A program made the translations under genes and the position numbers. Under the pieces are notes generated by a model that worked only from the letters and a program-made list of their open reading frames with translations, was not told the DNA's origin and ran no database searches. This document shows, piece after piece, positions 21,421 to 36,309 of a DNA stretch of 64,000 bases. The stretch spans positions 124,001 through 188,000 of the forward strand of contig JAGFBZ010002020.1 of NCBI GenBank assembly GCA_018398805.1, given 5' to 3'. Within the stretch, counting starts at the first letter, position 1, and every line of letters starts with the position of its first letter. Origin of the DNA: Hirundichthys speculiger. Its lineage: Eukaryota > Chordata > Actinopteri > Beloniformes > Exocoetidae.

Positions 21421-22069
21421 ATAATTAAAAAAAAAAAAAAAAAAAAATCTCTTTTTTGTCTTGTCTTCTTGAATTTTTTACACGGCAACATGGATCTATA
21501 CAGTTGGAGGACCCCTTAATAACTCATACTTATTAGTTATTAGAGCGCTGATGAGTGTTTTAAGTGTTTATGTCTGCACAGTTCTACACTTTTTTCCCGA
21601 TTCAGCCAAAAGGTCCTCATATACTGTATGTTAGTTGACAGGACCTATGACACATGTGTGATCTTGTGAATTTCATGTTGCCTTTCTTAAAATTCGGAAT
21701 ATATTCTTTGTAATGTTGCACAAAGGCTAATAATGCACCCCTAAAGTCCCTGGTCAAAAAATGGTTTATTTAAAAAAAAAGAAGAAGAAGAAAGACTGCT
21801 TGAATTTGTAGTGACAGACTGAGAACCTGACCAGGGTATAGCCAACTACTCTTTCTATGATAAAATGGAAATGGGGGGATGGTTTAACAACGTGCACAGA
21901 AAAACAACAACTGATGAGTCACTATTCAGTCATGTTCACACCTTGGGCACCCCAAGTTTTTTTTTCTTTTTTTTTTCAAAGTTTAAATAACTATCATGTT
22001 CATTTTTTAGGGTCCCTATTAAGATAAAAAAAAAAAAGCAAATGCTGTGATAACACTTTGGGAGGCACT

Positions 22070-22282
22070 GGAACTACCTCTATAGGTTGAGAAGAGTACG
22101 TCTCCCCCCTCCCATCCTCACCACTTTATACAGAAGCATGACAGAGACCATAATGACCAGTGGTATCTCTGTCTGTTGAGGCAGCTGTGTGGCAGCACAC
22201 TGGATAACATGGCAGAAGGTGGTGGAGGACAACAAAAATGAGACTTCTGAACTCAACAAAACAATAACCAACTTATACATTA
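22070..22282 (+). mobile_element. LINE ORF2 fragment (post-reverse-transcriptase region)
   Basis: The plus strand reads YLYRLRRVRLPPPILTTLYR and then a SITSGISV-like segment. It resembles the region after the reverse transcriptase in fish LINE proteins (LRRL...L..FY...IESILTSCI.VW). The frame breaks within 60 codons. It is a short decayed piece. Confidence 0.5.
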
Positions 22283-22486
22283 CCTAACTAAAATTTTTTT
22301 GATAGGCCCCATCATATATTTTCACAGACAGTCCTATTGGACTTTTCTTCAATAACTGACTAATCTATTTTCTATGGAAATGCACGTATTTGTATTTTAA
22401 TTTTTGTACCAATTTTATATTTACCACTGCACTAGGACTTTATTTATTTCTTATTTATGTATTTTATTTAAGCTAAATTCAATCTG

Positions 22487-24550
<2,064 letters not shown>

Positions 24551-24553
24551 ATA

Positions 24554-25896
24554 CAGCCTGACAAAAATAAAATAAAATAAAATAAATAAAAAAAATATGG
24601 AAACACTAATGTAAGACGTTCATTCAGCTTAGTTTAGTTTTGTAAAAAAACGAACAAACTCCTAGTTATGGCACAAAATTATTTTAATTAACACCTGAAC
24701 AAGTTGGGTTCAAAACCATACACCGAAAATGTCAGTAAAATTGCTTCAGTTGATGGCAATTGCTTCCTTTTTTTTAAGGATCAAATAAAAAATAAAATCG
24801 TGGAACCATGAACCATCACAATCACAGCACTTTGTTGCACCTTTTCTAGTTTTTGATGACAGCTTGAATTCTTTGAGGCATGACCTTCAGTAATGTTAAT
24901 ATGTTATGTCCATTTATCAGCCCTTGACCTCCTTATGTAGCAGTTGAGAAATCAGATTTTGCAGTTTGCAGTCTTGTTGTGGACCTTTTTCTTTTTTTCA
25001 GTTTCCATCATTAATTTTCAGTCAGATTGACAGTTGCGTGTGCTGGTGTTGATGTGGCCTCCATTAAGAAAAGCTTTCACTCTCATTGCTCTGTGGTAAG
25101 ATGAATTATACAAGCTTTATTTAGCCTTTTTATACATCTTTATTTAAAAACCCTTAATCAAAAAAATATTCAAGGGAACTTTTTTTTCAACATCTACCAA
25201 AAAAAAAAAAAAAAAGATTCTTAATGACCACAGAATATAGCTTTCATCTGATTATCAACACTCAGTGCCTGCTTCTCTTCAGCTCAGTGTACTTTTTTTT
25301 GTCCCTTTAAGATGTTCATAATGGCTTCTGTATCTAAATCCCATTTCTTTCATATTTTTTTGAATTCCTTTATTGCGCATTTTCGATTTTCAAGATGTAT
25401 TTCTTTGTGTTTTCTGTCCTGATGCTTTGACATCTTGCTTTGTCTCTCCTTTTGTGTGTTTTATTCCCACAACCTCCTGATTTTATTTGTACTTTCTCCA
25501 AATTTTGTAAATAGTTGAATGAAAACGGCCAACATCTTTTGCCACACTCAGTCAAGAAATACCTTCCTAAGCGAGTTTTATAATCCTTTCCACAATTTGA
25601 TCTGACAGCTTTATTGTTTGGGCTAAGTTTTCTGTCTATCAGCCAGGTGCAGCAGCTATTTAAGCCTGCAAGCCCTCTCTTCACTGCAGACTAATTTGAA
25701 TATTTAGAGTTATCAAAGTTTCAAAAAGTGCGAGTTTATTTGTCTAGATATGTTTGATAAAACCATTATTTTTAGTTGTTAAAAAAATGTGCTATAACAG
25801 AGATTTGTTACTTTCTTCTACAAAATTAAACAACTCCATGAGCATTCTTCAAGAGCGCTGACTCCATATTCTTTGTCCGGAGTTGCATACAGGCTG
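24554..25896 (-). mobile_element. Decayed Tc1/mariner element, 1.34 kb
   Basis: TA dinucleotides at 24552-24553 and 25897-25898 flank short inverted ends (CAGCCTGACAAAAA and, from the other side, CAGCCTGTATG). Both ends share a subterminal ATATGGA. The minus strand carries remnants of a Tc1-type transposase. TA duplication is the hallmark of Tc1/mariner. Confidence 0.7.
24780..25690 (-). pseudogene. Tc1/mariner transposase remnant
   Basis: On the minus strand from about 25640 the frames give a helix-turn-helix region (segments like KLSDQIVERI, then IYKIWRKYK, then KHQDRKHKEI). Further on is a short piece resembling the stretch before the first catalytic Asp (DNQMKAIFC near 25230). Near 24870 an MPQRIQAVIKN tail matches Tc1 C-termini. 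The pieces lie in different frames with many stops and deletions, so the enzyme is dead. The assignment rests on motif recognition. Confidence 0.65.
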
Positions 25897-25899
25897 TAC

Positions 25900-26670
25900 T
25901 TTCACAGTTATACCAGAAGGGAACACACTATTATGGAGTTTTATGATTTACATAAACAGATAAAAGAGAGACATTCTTAAAACTAAAATTAAAAAGGAAC
26001 ACAAATACATGTATTTTCCTGAATAGTTTTATTCTGAAACACAGAAATTTCCCCCCAAAGTGTTAGTTGTTCATAGTTTTCTCTTTTTCATTTTGTAAAT
26101 CTTTTTTCAGTCCTTCGTATGCACCACAAAGCCACTTAGAAGTCATTGAAATGATACCACAATATTATATCGAAGTATCGTGTGTATTTATGTAGCATGT
26201 ATCTAAAGTTTCGTGTCTGAACATCACAGTTGGCATAATTTTAGTGCTGATGATCCCGAGTTTGCATTTGCAATATTAAGAAAGTTAAAAACAAGTTAAA
26301 TTAAAGTGCTTCATGCTAGATTTTAAGTTTAATGTAAAGGGAACCACCTGTAGAAATGAGTCAGAAAATAAGACTTAATTCATGGTTAGGCTAATGTTAT
26401 TTTCTTTTCAGTTATTCCAGAAGGTGCACACTGACATTAGTGATGGTGCTTTACTGAGTCACCTCAATCGTATTATGTCATCTTTAATGAAAAAAAAAAA
26501 AATCTGTAAATAAAATATTCCTTTTTCCTTTGAAAATGTGAGATGTCAAAAACATACAGGAAATATTGCTCATATTATAAGGGACACGTAAATATTCTAT
26601 TGAAGACTTGTCTTTTTTTTTAATTGTTATTTATTTTCTAACTGGTTTTTTTTGTCCTGCATTTCTGTTA
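25900..26670. other. Gene-free AT-rich interval
   Basis: No coding motif or repeat family recognised up to the (AT)n run. Confidence 0.4.
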
Positions 26671-26672
26671 CT

Positions 26673-26801
<129 letters not shown>

Positions 26802-26804
26802 ACC

Positions 26805-27535
26805 TCTCAGCTAAAAAAAATGAAAAAGAAAAAAATATTTTTTTTGCATAAAATGTTTTCCTTGATAAGAGTATTTAAAAACTCTTGTTATTCTATACAA
26901 CAATATTTAAACACACAGCAGGGTTCAGATATATTTTTGTTGGTGTTGCTCGATGCTTGGCCTCTTCCATTAATAGTTAGGTAACTGAGAACGTGGAGGA
27001 AAATTAAAATATGACTCCTGACTTTCTGTTCTGTATCGCGTGACCAGTGTTGGCAAAATCTTAACACCGAGTCAGCATTAACTTGGTCAACACAGTGACA
27101 GGAATCCAACACACACTGATTTTATCTGCAGCCGTGAAACCAGAGCAGACCAGACACCTCTATCCTACAGAGTCCGGCCCAGAGAGCCTGTTCAGCGATG
27201 AAACACTAACAGATGACTCAACTCAGAAACTACATTTGGAATAACATCTGTCAGTCATGGCCATGGTTTGGGCAGCTGTCCTGTTCAAAATGCACAATTC
27301 ATATAAATCTCAGAACCTTCAAAATAACATAATTTTTACACGGAATAGATCAAGACAATTATCTTGTTTCTTTTTCTTTTTTTGTGATTTATACTTCTTA
27401 GTCTAGATTCTTTTTATTACATAAACGTACCACATTTCAATCATGTAGGTCACACTCAATAATTTATTATAGTGTTCAACTTTTAAAGGAATGTTAAAGA
27501 TCAGGCAGTTAATGGTTTATATTAAAAGGCTTATT
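26805..27535. other. Gene-free interval
   Basis: Unique-looking DNA. A moderately GC-richer block at 27050-27270 has no recognisable exon. Confidence 0.4.
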
Positions 27536-27537
27536 TC

Positions 27538-27725
27538 GGGCCACCCCAGTGGTGCAGTGGTTGGGGCAGGCAGCCCATGGACAGAGGCCATAGTCCCCCT
27601 GCAGCAGTCACAGGTTCAACTCCCAGCCTGTGACCCCCTGCTACATGTCTTCCCCATTCTCTCCCTGCCCTGATTTCCTGTCTTTTTCTTGCTATGAATA
27701 AAGGCCACTCTGCCACAGAAAAGAA
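27538..27725 (+). mobile_element. tRNA-derived SINE, copy 1 (plus strand)
   Basis: The head 'gggccaccccagtggtgcag' with an A-box-like TGGTGCAGTGGTTGGGGC is followed by a B box GGTTCAACTCC (27613-27623), the standard internal RNA polymerase III promoter of tRNA-derived SINEs. The body runs to 'aataaaggcca' near the 3' end. It is the same family as the minus-strand copy at 41716-41892. Confidence 0.85.
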
Positions 27726-29390
27726 GGTAATTTAATAGTTTCCAGTGCATAATAGTAAAAATAAATACAACCACGGGCTTGACTGGCCAAAATCAAAAAA
27801 ATTTCCCAGATTTTGGGTGATTTTCATCAAATGTCAAGAGATGACCATATCTCAAATACATAAACTACCTCGAAAAAATGTCTTTGTTTTTATTGGAATT
27901 CAATGCATTTTACTGTGTCTTGTTTACTTTTGTGTAAACTCAGATGAAAAGTCTAAACCTAAGCTCTGAGCCAAAGAACCTCCAGTGTAGGTCTGTGTAT
28001 TTGAAAGTTAAGGAAGAGTCTTGGACTTCCACTGTTACCTCGGGTGAAATCTATCCCCTCTGAAAATCTATAACAAAAGTGATGTTTCATCCAAGCAAGT
28101 CAAACTGGAAACATACTTGGATGCAGCCTGACCGTGAAGATGGTATCAACAACCAGCTGTGAATGGCCACAAAAATGTCTGACCTCCTTCAATGCTGGGC
28201 AAATTTAAGTTTGTTTTGCAAGAGAAAAAAATTAGATCATTCCGGTCAATTGTTTTATTACTCAGATAGATAGTTTGATACTGAAAAAAATTAAAGCTTC
28301 AATGAACTGATGTTAAAAAGCGTTCATTTACCAGATGTGAAATATGAAAAGACAGTGAGCTGTGCACAAAAAGCCTGTGTGACTGATTTGGAAATACAGT
28401 GCCTAAATATGAAATACTGTACACAAACCTCCTGTGCCAAATCAGTGAATAAACAAACAAGCGCAGAGCTGGACAATGACAAATGCATGACTGTTTTAAG
28501 TGAGAGTGCCAGGCTGTCATATATGCAATATTGTTTCTGATAAGCATTCTTGCAGCATCAGAACACACAGGCGGCTGACGTCTGGTTTATATCCACAACT
28601 AAAGTCTCTGTCATGACTACACCGTATTCCAAAAAGCCCTGTGCTTCTGGTGCATGCAGAAAAAGAGTGTCTGGACCCTGTCAGTGTTTCCTTACAGACC
28701 TCAGTTATACAAACTCGCTTAATTAGATCAGCTTTGATTGCTATTTCAAGCGATGGGAACAACATGAAGTTATATGTTTGTCATTCCCTCCCATCTCTTG
28801 CTGCCTCAGTGCTATAGGAATGCTGTGTACAATTCTGTCTCTCTTCGTGTCTGTCATGTCTGGAGCCTGTGACTGAGTGGGCATTGCAATGTTGATGAAG
28901 GGCTGACGTTGCAGGTGCTCTGCTGATGATCTCGGGTCTCTAGATTGAGCCTGAAGAGCTTTTAGGGAAATGCAGCTCTTTGACATTGTGCACCAGGCCT
29001 CTGTCTTAGTATGTGGATTTACACAGAGTAAACAGCAACGTCAGACTCCTCCTCAGACAAACACACATTGGCACGTACACAATGACATCCCTATAAGAAG
29101 AGTACCAGGAGGACAACAAGCAGAGCACAGATATGAGGGCCGTGTTTAATCATTGAGAACTCCACAGCCAGTCACCATTTGTGTTGAACATGTGTAGAAG
29201 GGGAGGGGAGGGCTGTTGGGGGGGTGTATGTGCTTTAAGCAAGGTGGTATGTATTATATTTATTCATTATATGCATTGAATGAATGTTGCAATGCCTTTA
29301 GCAATGAGTTTGGCCTATCTCAGTGGTTAGCAGGTGGGAGACAAAGTCAAACAATAGTTAACCACAAGGCTGCACAAGATCGAGACAAAT
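27726..29390. other. Gene-free interval
   Basis: No repeat or exon recognised. Frames at 28300-28990 are open on both strands but have no familiar motif. Confidence 0.4.
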
Positions 29391-29394
29391 GAGA

Positions 29395-29600
29395 AAGACA
29401 ACCAGTCATCGTTATTACTTCTATGGACAATTTAGATCTAACATATATGTTTTACATGGTATGAGGAAGCTAAAGAACACAGAGAAGACTAGGGAGAACA
29501 TGCAAACTCTACAAAGACAGGCCTGAGCCAAAATTTAAACTGAAAACCTTCTTGGTGTGGGGGGAGAGAGATTACCCCCAGACCACCCCGCTACCCCAAA
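29395..29600. repeat. Fish LINE/SINE tail fragment ('gggagaacatgcaaactc' type)
   Basis: The words 'tagggagaacatgcaaactc', 'gaaaaccttcttggtgtg' and 'gaccaccccgctacccc' match the widespread fish repeat tail that normally reads through 'gaacccaggaccttcttgctgtg'. It is diverged. Confidence 0.6.
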
Positions 29601-31610
29601 CAATCATTTATGTACAAAAAGCCTTCATTGCCAGGAGAGTGTGTGGGGAGAGGTGCAAGCAAACTGAGAGATGGAGACAGTATGCGACTGACATCTGAGG
29701 AGCAACATGTCATTATGTAGTTAAAGCACCAGATCAAGTGTTATTGCTGGTGGTGTGACCATGCATTCATTGTAAAGTGGCCTCAAGTTCCATTAGATAG
29801 AGCAAAGCAGGCCGCAGAAAATTGAGCTTGGCTACTTTCCCATCTTCAGCCATTAAATTAATTTTAAGTCCAGGCAAAATGTGTTGAACGTACAATTTTA
29901 AACTAATCATGCAGCAGAAACTTCAAAAGGCAGCTGCATCCTTCAGAAGCCAAAACTCAAGGCAATAATGAAGCAACATTCTCAAGTAAATCTAAAAACG
30001 AGCTTGCCTATAAAGAATGGCCCACCAGAAAGAGCTACAAATGTAAAAAAAAAAAAAAAAAAAAATGTACAAAAAAGGCAGACATAGAACATAGGTGACT
30101 TATACTATTTTTTTTTCAAACAGTGGAACCCATTTTTTTTTTTTTTTGTAAAAGTGTAAATAGGCTGTTTTCTCACTTTCTATCTGTAAATTTGTCTGTT
30201 ATGTTTGTTGCTTTGCATTAACAAGACTAATAACCACATTTGTTTATTGTGTGCTATTTTGGTAAAATGTGACATCTCTCTAGCCAGTCCACCTTTGACT
30301 TATGTCAGCTTGTGGCTAATTTCTCCCGCTGCTCTGTGTCTGCATGGAAAAGAGGGGATAGTGATGCTCAGATTTGATTCTAAAAGGTGCATCAGTGTCT
30401 TTTTTAAAATTTTATTTTCATTGCTTATCAAGTAATATTACTCAGTTCACTCCACAGCTTGATATTAAGCCACCATATCTAAAAATGAGCTGCCACTTGT
30501 CTCTCTTAGTCAGTTGCAAAACATACTAAATCTTCCATCATGCTCATTCACTTCATGTCAATAAATATCTCTGCAGGTCAGGGGGTACAAGTATGCCTCT
30601 TGGGGATAGGAACAGAGCTGTGGTTCTGGTTTTAAACACACTGTATCTGCCACAAAAGAAACAGAGGGGGGTTCAGCCAATGCAGACTTTTCTGTCAATG
30701 ATATAAGACTAAGCCACGCAGATAGCCAGCAGGGCTTGTTTCCCCTTGTCAGTAAGACCATGAAAAGCAAAAAATGTAGTGCTTCCTCCCTCTCCTCATG
30801 GTTCTCATTCTCATCAACATTCTTCTTACATTCTGTCCATTTCTTCCACAACATTTACACTGACAAAATACACACAGATATGTACCAAGACAGACAAAAA
30901 CCCTCTGTTGTATGACAAAAAACAATGTCTAGTGACCAAAATAAACCCGTATGACTGAACTGTACATATTTGTTGAACAAAATAAATCCACAATTAAAGA
31001 GAGAAAAAAATACTACTTGTGCACTGTGTAATTACAATTGACACAATTGAGCTACAGTTTACTGTGATACTTCAGTAAACAGAACAAATTAATTTTAGTG
31101 GCTTTAAAGATGCAATCAAGAGCACTCTCATCGTTTTGTTCCACAAGACAATGTTAAGCACTTGTGCTTGTTGCTTGTTCAACAAAACAAACAAAGACAA
31201 GCAGAGTGATTAGAGAAATCAACAAATCCTCAACAGGACATGAGCACATGGGCCTCCGGGCTGGATAAGCTGTATCAGGTTCTTTGGAAAGGGTGAGTCA
31301 ATGTTGGAGGACGACGTGCGCATGTGAGAAGGGGAGGGGAGGCAACTGTGAGACCAGAGGTGCAAACTCCAAACAGACAATGCAGCCTCTCTTGATTCAG
31401 TTTACCATATCCGTCATGGGAACATCACTTCTATTTTCTTTTCATTACAAGACCAATCTCTTCACAATCCTTTCAAACAACAGTGGAATAATAGCTTGTT
31501 TATTCTACGTGGCCTCTGAGGTTGTCATCTATATGGAGGTCTCTGGATCCTCTGTTGTTGGGACCAGTGGCCGGTAAAGGCAGTTTTTTCTTTTGTTTAT
31601 TTTTAAATTT
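29601..31610. other. Gene-free interval
   Basis: AT-rich DNA with poly(A)/poly(T) runs at 30046-30065 and 30134-30148. No coding motif recognised. Confidence 0.4.
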
Positions 31611-31611
31611 C

Positions 31612-31613
<2 letters not shown>

Positions 31614-31693
<80 letters not shown>
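31614..31693. repeat. (ATT)n microsatellite, about 80 bp
   Basis: A near-perfect run of ATT units. Confidence 0.95.
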
Positions 31694-32264
31694 GATTGAT
31701 TATTATTAATTTAACTCATTTTCAATTTACTTTTTGTTTTCAAGAGTACCTTCACAAGTAGACCACTCTCGGACAGGCACACAATAATGACCATAATCAA
31801 ATGAAATCTAGAAATGTATGATAAAACATTTAACATCTAAAATGTAAAGGCACTGATTTATAACAGAGAGTAAATAAAGATGACATCACTTTTGGGACTG
31901 ATGCTTGCAACAACTTCACAACTTCTTTTCAAGGATAATCTAAAACCTCCTGAAGTAAAAAAAATAGTACAGACATTTTTTTGAAACATGAGCAGATGTT
32001 TCCCCTTCTCAGCTTATTTTGCTAGACAGGTGAATGATGCATAATTCTATGACCAGGCAGGCCTGCGAACAGCTCACTTCTGTCTCTGCTTAATTGTTCT
32101 TTCCACACATCAGATCAAATCTGACAGGGTGCAGACATGCAGAATCACTCTTTGTCTACATGCGAAACACTTAAAAGTCTATTAAGACTTTCCACAGACT
32201 TCATTCCTTAGGGCCTGCTAATAAGAAATATTGCAGTAGCAAGTTGCTGCCATCATTACGCTTC

Positions 32265-32715
32265 ACTGGGGGGGATCATGCTCTTGGGGTAATGACTTTG
32301 CTGGAAGCCTGAAGATTTTGTGCAGGATCTTAAGTGTTCCTAGTAATGCACTCTTCTGGATGGAGAACTCAGTCTGTTGTAGCTGGTATCTGCTCCAGCC
32401 ATCTACCCTAGCTTTGAGGTTACAGCTCCCAGTGCCCCAGTCACTATTGCCACCACTTTTGCCTTCATGCTCCACAGCTTTTCTAGCGCTTCTTTCAGCC
32501 CTTGGTATTTCTCAAGCTTTTGCGTTCCTTCTTTCTGACATTGCTGTTGCACAGGATTGCCACGTTTATTATCACTGCTGTCTTCTGGTGTTTATTATCG
32601 ATTGCCAATATGTCAGGCTGATTAACCATCATCAGTTTGTCAGTTTTGATTGGGATGTCCCACAGGATCTTGACTCACTTGTTCTCAACCACCTGTGGAG
32701 GTGTTTGATATATTT
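32265..32715 (-). mobile_element. LINE C-terminal fragment, restriction-like-endonuclease type
   Basis: On the minus strand, shifting frames give ILWDIPIKTDK, NQPDILAIDNKHQKTAVII, LEKYQGLKEALEKLW, VVAIVTGALGAVT and then SIQKSALLGTLKIL. This order is well known from fish LINE proteins whose C-terminus carries a restriction-like endonuclease (R4/Rex6-like, by recollection). The PD...D..KTAVI pattern fits that nuclease fold. In-frame stops and shifts show that it is dead. The pogo-like element at 32723 lies only a few bases beyond the recognised fragment. Confidence 0.7.
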
Positions 32716-33198
32716 ATCTATAGGGGAGAATGGGGTATTGTGAGACACTGGGTAATGTGAGACACCCCCTGTATCTAAGCAACATGAGGCACCTGTGGTC
32801 ATATGAGCGGCTGATTGTCAACTCCCATCCATTTCACCTTGGCCACGAAGAGAGTGACTCCGTTGTGCTGTGGTTAGCATGTGTTTTGTACAAAAATGCA
32901 TTTTTAGGATGTAAAAGTGCATTTTTCAATTTTCACGATAATCTACTCTGGTGCTAAAAGTAATTGATTCAAGCGGACAAACTCATAACCTGTATATTGT
33001 TGAACTATGGCCTTTTATAATCATGCGGTGCTGCTAGCCAAAGATTGGCCTGAATTCCGCAGAGAGATTGTTTTAATAAAAAAGTGGTGGCAGGTTAACG
33101 TGAGAGAAATGGCATGGAGAAAAGTAAGACACTGCCTCATTTTTCCCCTGGAGGAAAAGTAAGACAAAAAATAAGCTTTGTTTTTGTGTCTTAAACAG

Positions 33199-35543
33199 TA
33201 TAAAAAATCCATCTTGCCAAGGAAATACCACAGAAAGGCAACCTGGGGCCGAACCTCCCTTGAACAGATGGAAAGTGCAGCCACTGAGGTCATGGAGCAA
33301 AAGAGGTCCTTAACAGGTGTTTCAAGGGAGAAAAATATTGACAAGTCAAGCCTCCTAAGATTTACATGAAAAAAGCAGCGGGGGGACGTTCTCACTGTGG
33401 CCTGGAGTTCGGTGGCCCAGGCAAAAAGAATTTTCACCGATGAGATGGAGGAAGAACTTTCCAAACACCTGAAAGAACTTGCTGAACAGTCCTATGGGCT
33501 CTCTCCAGCTAAGTGCTGCACACTGGCATTTGAGTATGCAGACAAGAACTATGTCCTCATGCCTGCCAATTGGAAAGAGACGCAGTGTGCAGGTAAGCAA
33601 GGGTGTGAAAGACAGCACGTGATATACTATGGTAACTAAGGCTGATCTTTCCACAAGGCTAAATCTTATAATAATCGATTGTCTATAGGTCAAGAGTGGT
33701 TGCACGTCGCCGGCTTTCTGTCCGAACTCCAGAAGCAACATCCCTTGGAAGGGCCACTGCCTTCAATAGAACGACTGTTGGGGAGTTCTTTGATAATCTG
33801 GCAGTAGTCATGGACAGGTGGGAGAATTCATTCTTTCAATGCATGTGTTTTATTCTGGTTTTATTCTCTAAAATTTAGTACTTTGGATTCCCTTTCTCCT
33901 TATCTTTAACAGGCATAAATTCCCCCTCCCACACATGATTTTTAATGTGGACGAAACAGGTCTCCATACAGTCTCCAGCGTCCAGACTGGCTGTAGTCCC
34001 TGCTCCGGTCCCCCATCCAGTCTCAGGCCTGAGTGCATCAGCAGCAGCAGCAGCAGCCTAACCTACAGATTAAACATGCGATTGATTCTGAACTTTCTGT
34101 TGGATTCAGGTGGTGACACAAAGAGGGAAAAGGCAAGTTGGTTCCATCACATCTGCTGAGAGGGGAACTGGTAACTCTGGTGTGTGCAGTGAATGTTGCT
34201 GGGGATGCTGCACCTCCAATGTTTGTCTTTCCCTGAGTAAAGTTTAAAGACTGCTTCATGGTCAATGTACCTCCAGGAGCAAAGGGTACCTCCACCAGAA
34301 CAGGGTGGATGAATGCAGATACCTGGGCCGAGTTCCTTGGTCACCTGATAAACCATGCTTACTGTGCCCCTGACCACCCCATACTTCTCATCATGGACAA
34401 TCTTAAAGCTCACATATCACTCAGGGCAGTAGAACTCACCAGGAGCGATAGTAAGGTTATGCTTACTCTCCCACCTCACACATCCCATCGCATGCAGCCT
34501 CTAGCCTGATTTATACTCGAACGTCAGGTCATCTGCGTCACCTACGCAGACGACGCAGAGATGCCCCCCCCCCACCCTATGCAGACACTCAGGTGCACCT
34601 ACCCAAAATTGCAGGTCGACACAGACAGTGCCGCAGAGAGTGTTGCAGAGAGAGAGAGAGGAGGCCTCTGATTGGTCAATTCTACATCCACGTAGAAAAG
34701 AGCCCATCATCGAAGAAATGAGGAATACCCACATCTGTATGATTCTCGTTCTCCACACTACAAAGACAGCACATATTCTAGTAATTCATGGAGGGAGATT
34801 GAGATGAATGTGGGTCTGGATACGGCCAAGACAGTGAGGAAGTGGAAAAACGCAAGAGATAAGTTTAGTAAGTTTAGCTAGTTCATGATTGTTTCTCTTG
34901 CGTTGTGGCGTGGAATAACATAGCGGAGACCGCGCGAGTATAAATCAAAAGTGATGGCGGCATCTCTGCGACAAGCTGACGGGGACATATTGCCGCGAGA
35001 GTATACACGGCCCTTCTGGATGTGGCCATGTACGGTCCATTCAAAGCCCAATACAGCCGAACTCTCGATGGGTGGATGCCATTGAATCCTGGCAAAACAG
35101 TCACCATCTACCAGGTTGCAGGACTTGTGAATCCAGCCTTCATGACAACCGTGACCCCACACAACATCACTTCTGGGTTTAGGTCCACACGGATTTTCCC
35201 ATACATTCACAACATTTTCCCCGATGAAGTGTTTGCACCATCCATTTCGTCAGACCTACTAAACCCCGAGCTACAGCCTGCCACCGGGGATGCTCCACCT
35301 CCAGCAGAAGGTACGGAAGGCCTGCACCCTCCAGATGATCCGCCTGAAGATGAACCTCCCGCTGCAGATAACGCAGCCTCCCATACGAATTTGTGCGAAA
35401 TGTCTGATGTGCGACAAATAACTAGCCGACCAGGATATGTCTCTCCACAGGAAATCATCGCACTTCCAAAGTTCATCCGCAGAAAACAAAGCAGACGGAG
35501 GCGTGTGAAGACCGCTATCCTCACTGATACTCCTGAGATGTAG
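33199..35543 (+). pseudogene. pogo-like transposase, disrupted
   Basis: Pieces in order: a psq-type helix-turn-helix block at 33199-33592 (RKYHRKATWGRTSLEQMES, then REKNIDKSSL); a linker at about 33695-33820 (RTPEATSLGRATAFNRTTV); and the DDE region at about 33914-34502 with FNVDETGLHT (first Asp), LLIMDNLKAH (second Asp) and LPPHTSHRMQPL. The MITE splits the next codons. At 35018 the frame resumes with DVAMYGPFKAQY (third Asp) and runs to a stop at 35541-35543 through a Pro/Asp/Glu-rich tail. There is an in-frame TGA near 33367 and at least one frameshift near 33690. Introns cannot be excluded between the first blocks. It is non-functional as it stands. Confidence 0.8.
34503..35014. mobile_element. 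MITE (copy 2 of the AGCCTGATTTAT family) inside the transposase
   Basis: Perfect TCT duplication at 34500-34502 and 35015-35017. Removing the 512 bases plus one TCT restores the transposase frame (...Gln-Pro-Leu-Asp-Val...). Inverted ends are AGCCTGATTTATACTCG and AGGGCCGTGTATACTCTCG (reverse complement of the right end). The 3-bp duplication suggests PIF/Harbinger. No internal coding frame is recognised. Confidence 0.85.
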
Positions 35544-36089
35544 GCACTTGAAAGGACTTTTGAAGAAAGACAAAAGAGACTGGAGAGAATGTGCAAAAAA
35601 GGGAACAAAAAGAGAAGCCGATCCAGAGGACTCGCTATGGAGTGAGGGGTGTTTGTCCTAAGTCCTGAGTTCCCCTACTGTGGAAGTGGTTCTTCTCTCT
35701 CATTTGAATGGTGAATAAAACATTTTTTGAATGATACTTTGCTGTATTTGTGTTTGTTCAGTCACCTCCAGAGTGGTGGAAAATAGGAAGTGGATCATTT
35801 TACCCCAAGCAGGATAGCTTTACCCTCTTGAAATCTGGGCTTTGTCTCAGTTTACCCCGTATCTGGGTTAAAGTGAGACACTTAAACACTTTTTTAAAAA
35901 CAATCATATTTTCACCGTCTTTAGTCCGGCAAACATTCCGATCATTTCCATTCTTAGGAAGCATCCTAAATTAAAGGAAAATGTGTTAATTTTATAGACA
36001 CATCAATTTAGCTTGCTTACAGGGGGGGAGAAGTAAAAACCGTCTCACATTACCTCACTCTCCCCTATATATCTATCTATCTGTCTATT

Positions 36090-36093
36090 TATA

Positions 36094-36192
<99 letters not shown>

Positions 36193-36236
36193 ATATATCT
36201 ATATATATATATATATATATATCTATATATATATAT
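36090..36236. repeat. (AT)n microsatellite, about 145 bp
   Basis: An alternating AT run with a few ATCT interruptions. It begins just outside the right end of the pogo-like element, so the element appears to have landed at its edge. Confidence 0.95.
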
Positions 36237-36309
36237 TATATTGAGTGTTTCTAATTTTATCTCATCAATTTTAACAGTTTTGCATAGACGCAAGACAAAA
36301 TATCCAATA

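Larger units (their letters stand above)
32723..36065 (+). mobile_element. pogo-like (Tc1/mariner superfamily) DNA transposon, 3.3 kb
   Basis: TA dinucleotides (32721-32722, 36066-36067) flank inverted ends of about 24 bp: left GGGGAGAATGGGGTATTGTG, right (reverse complement) GGGGAGAGTGAGGTAATGTG. It encodes a broken transposase with a psq-type helix-turn-helix and a DDE domain, and it hosts a later MITE at 34503-35014. A second, shorter piece of the same family, in inverse orientation, starts at 36907. Confidence 0.85.

Noticed and set aside
27613..27623. A functional tRNA gene, because of the A and B boxes
   Set aside because: The flanking DNA does not fold into a cloverleaf with matching acceptor stem. 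The SINE body and a second copy explain the boxes.
27531..27716. Minus- and plus-strand frames over 27.5-27.7 kb
   Set aside because: They lie entirely in a tRNA-derived SINE.
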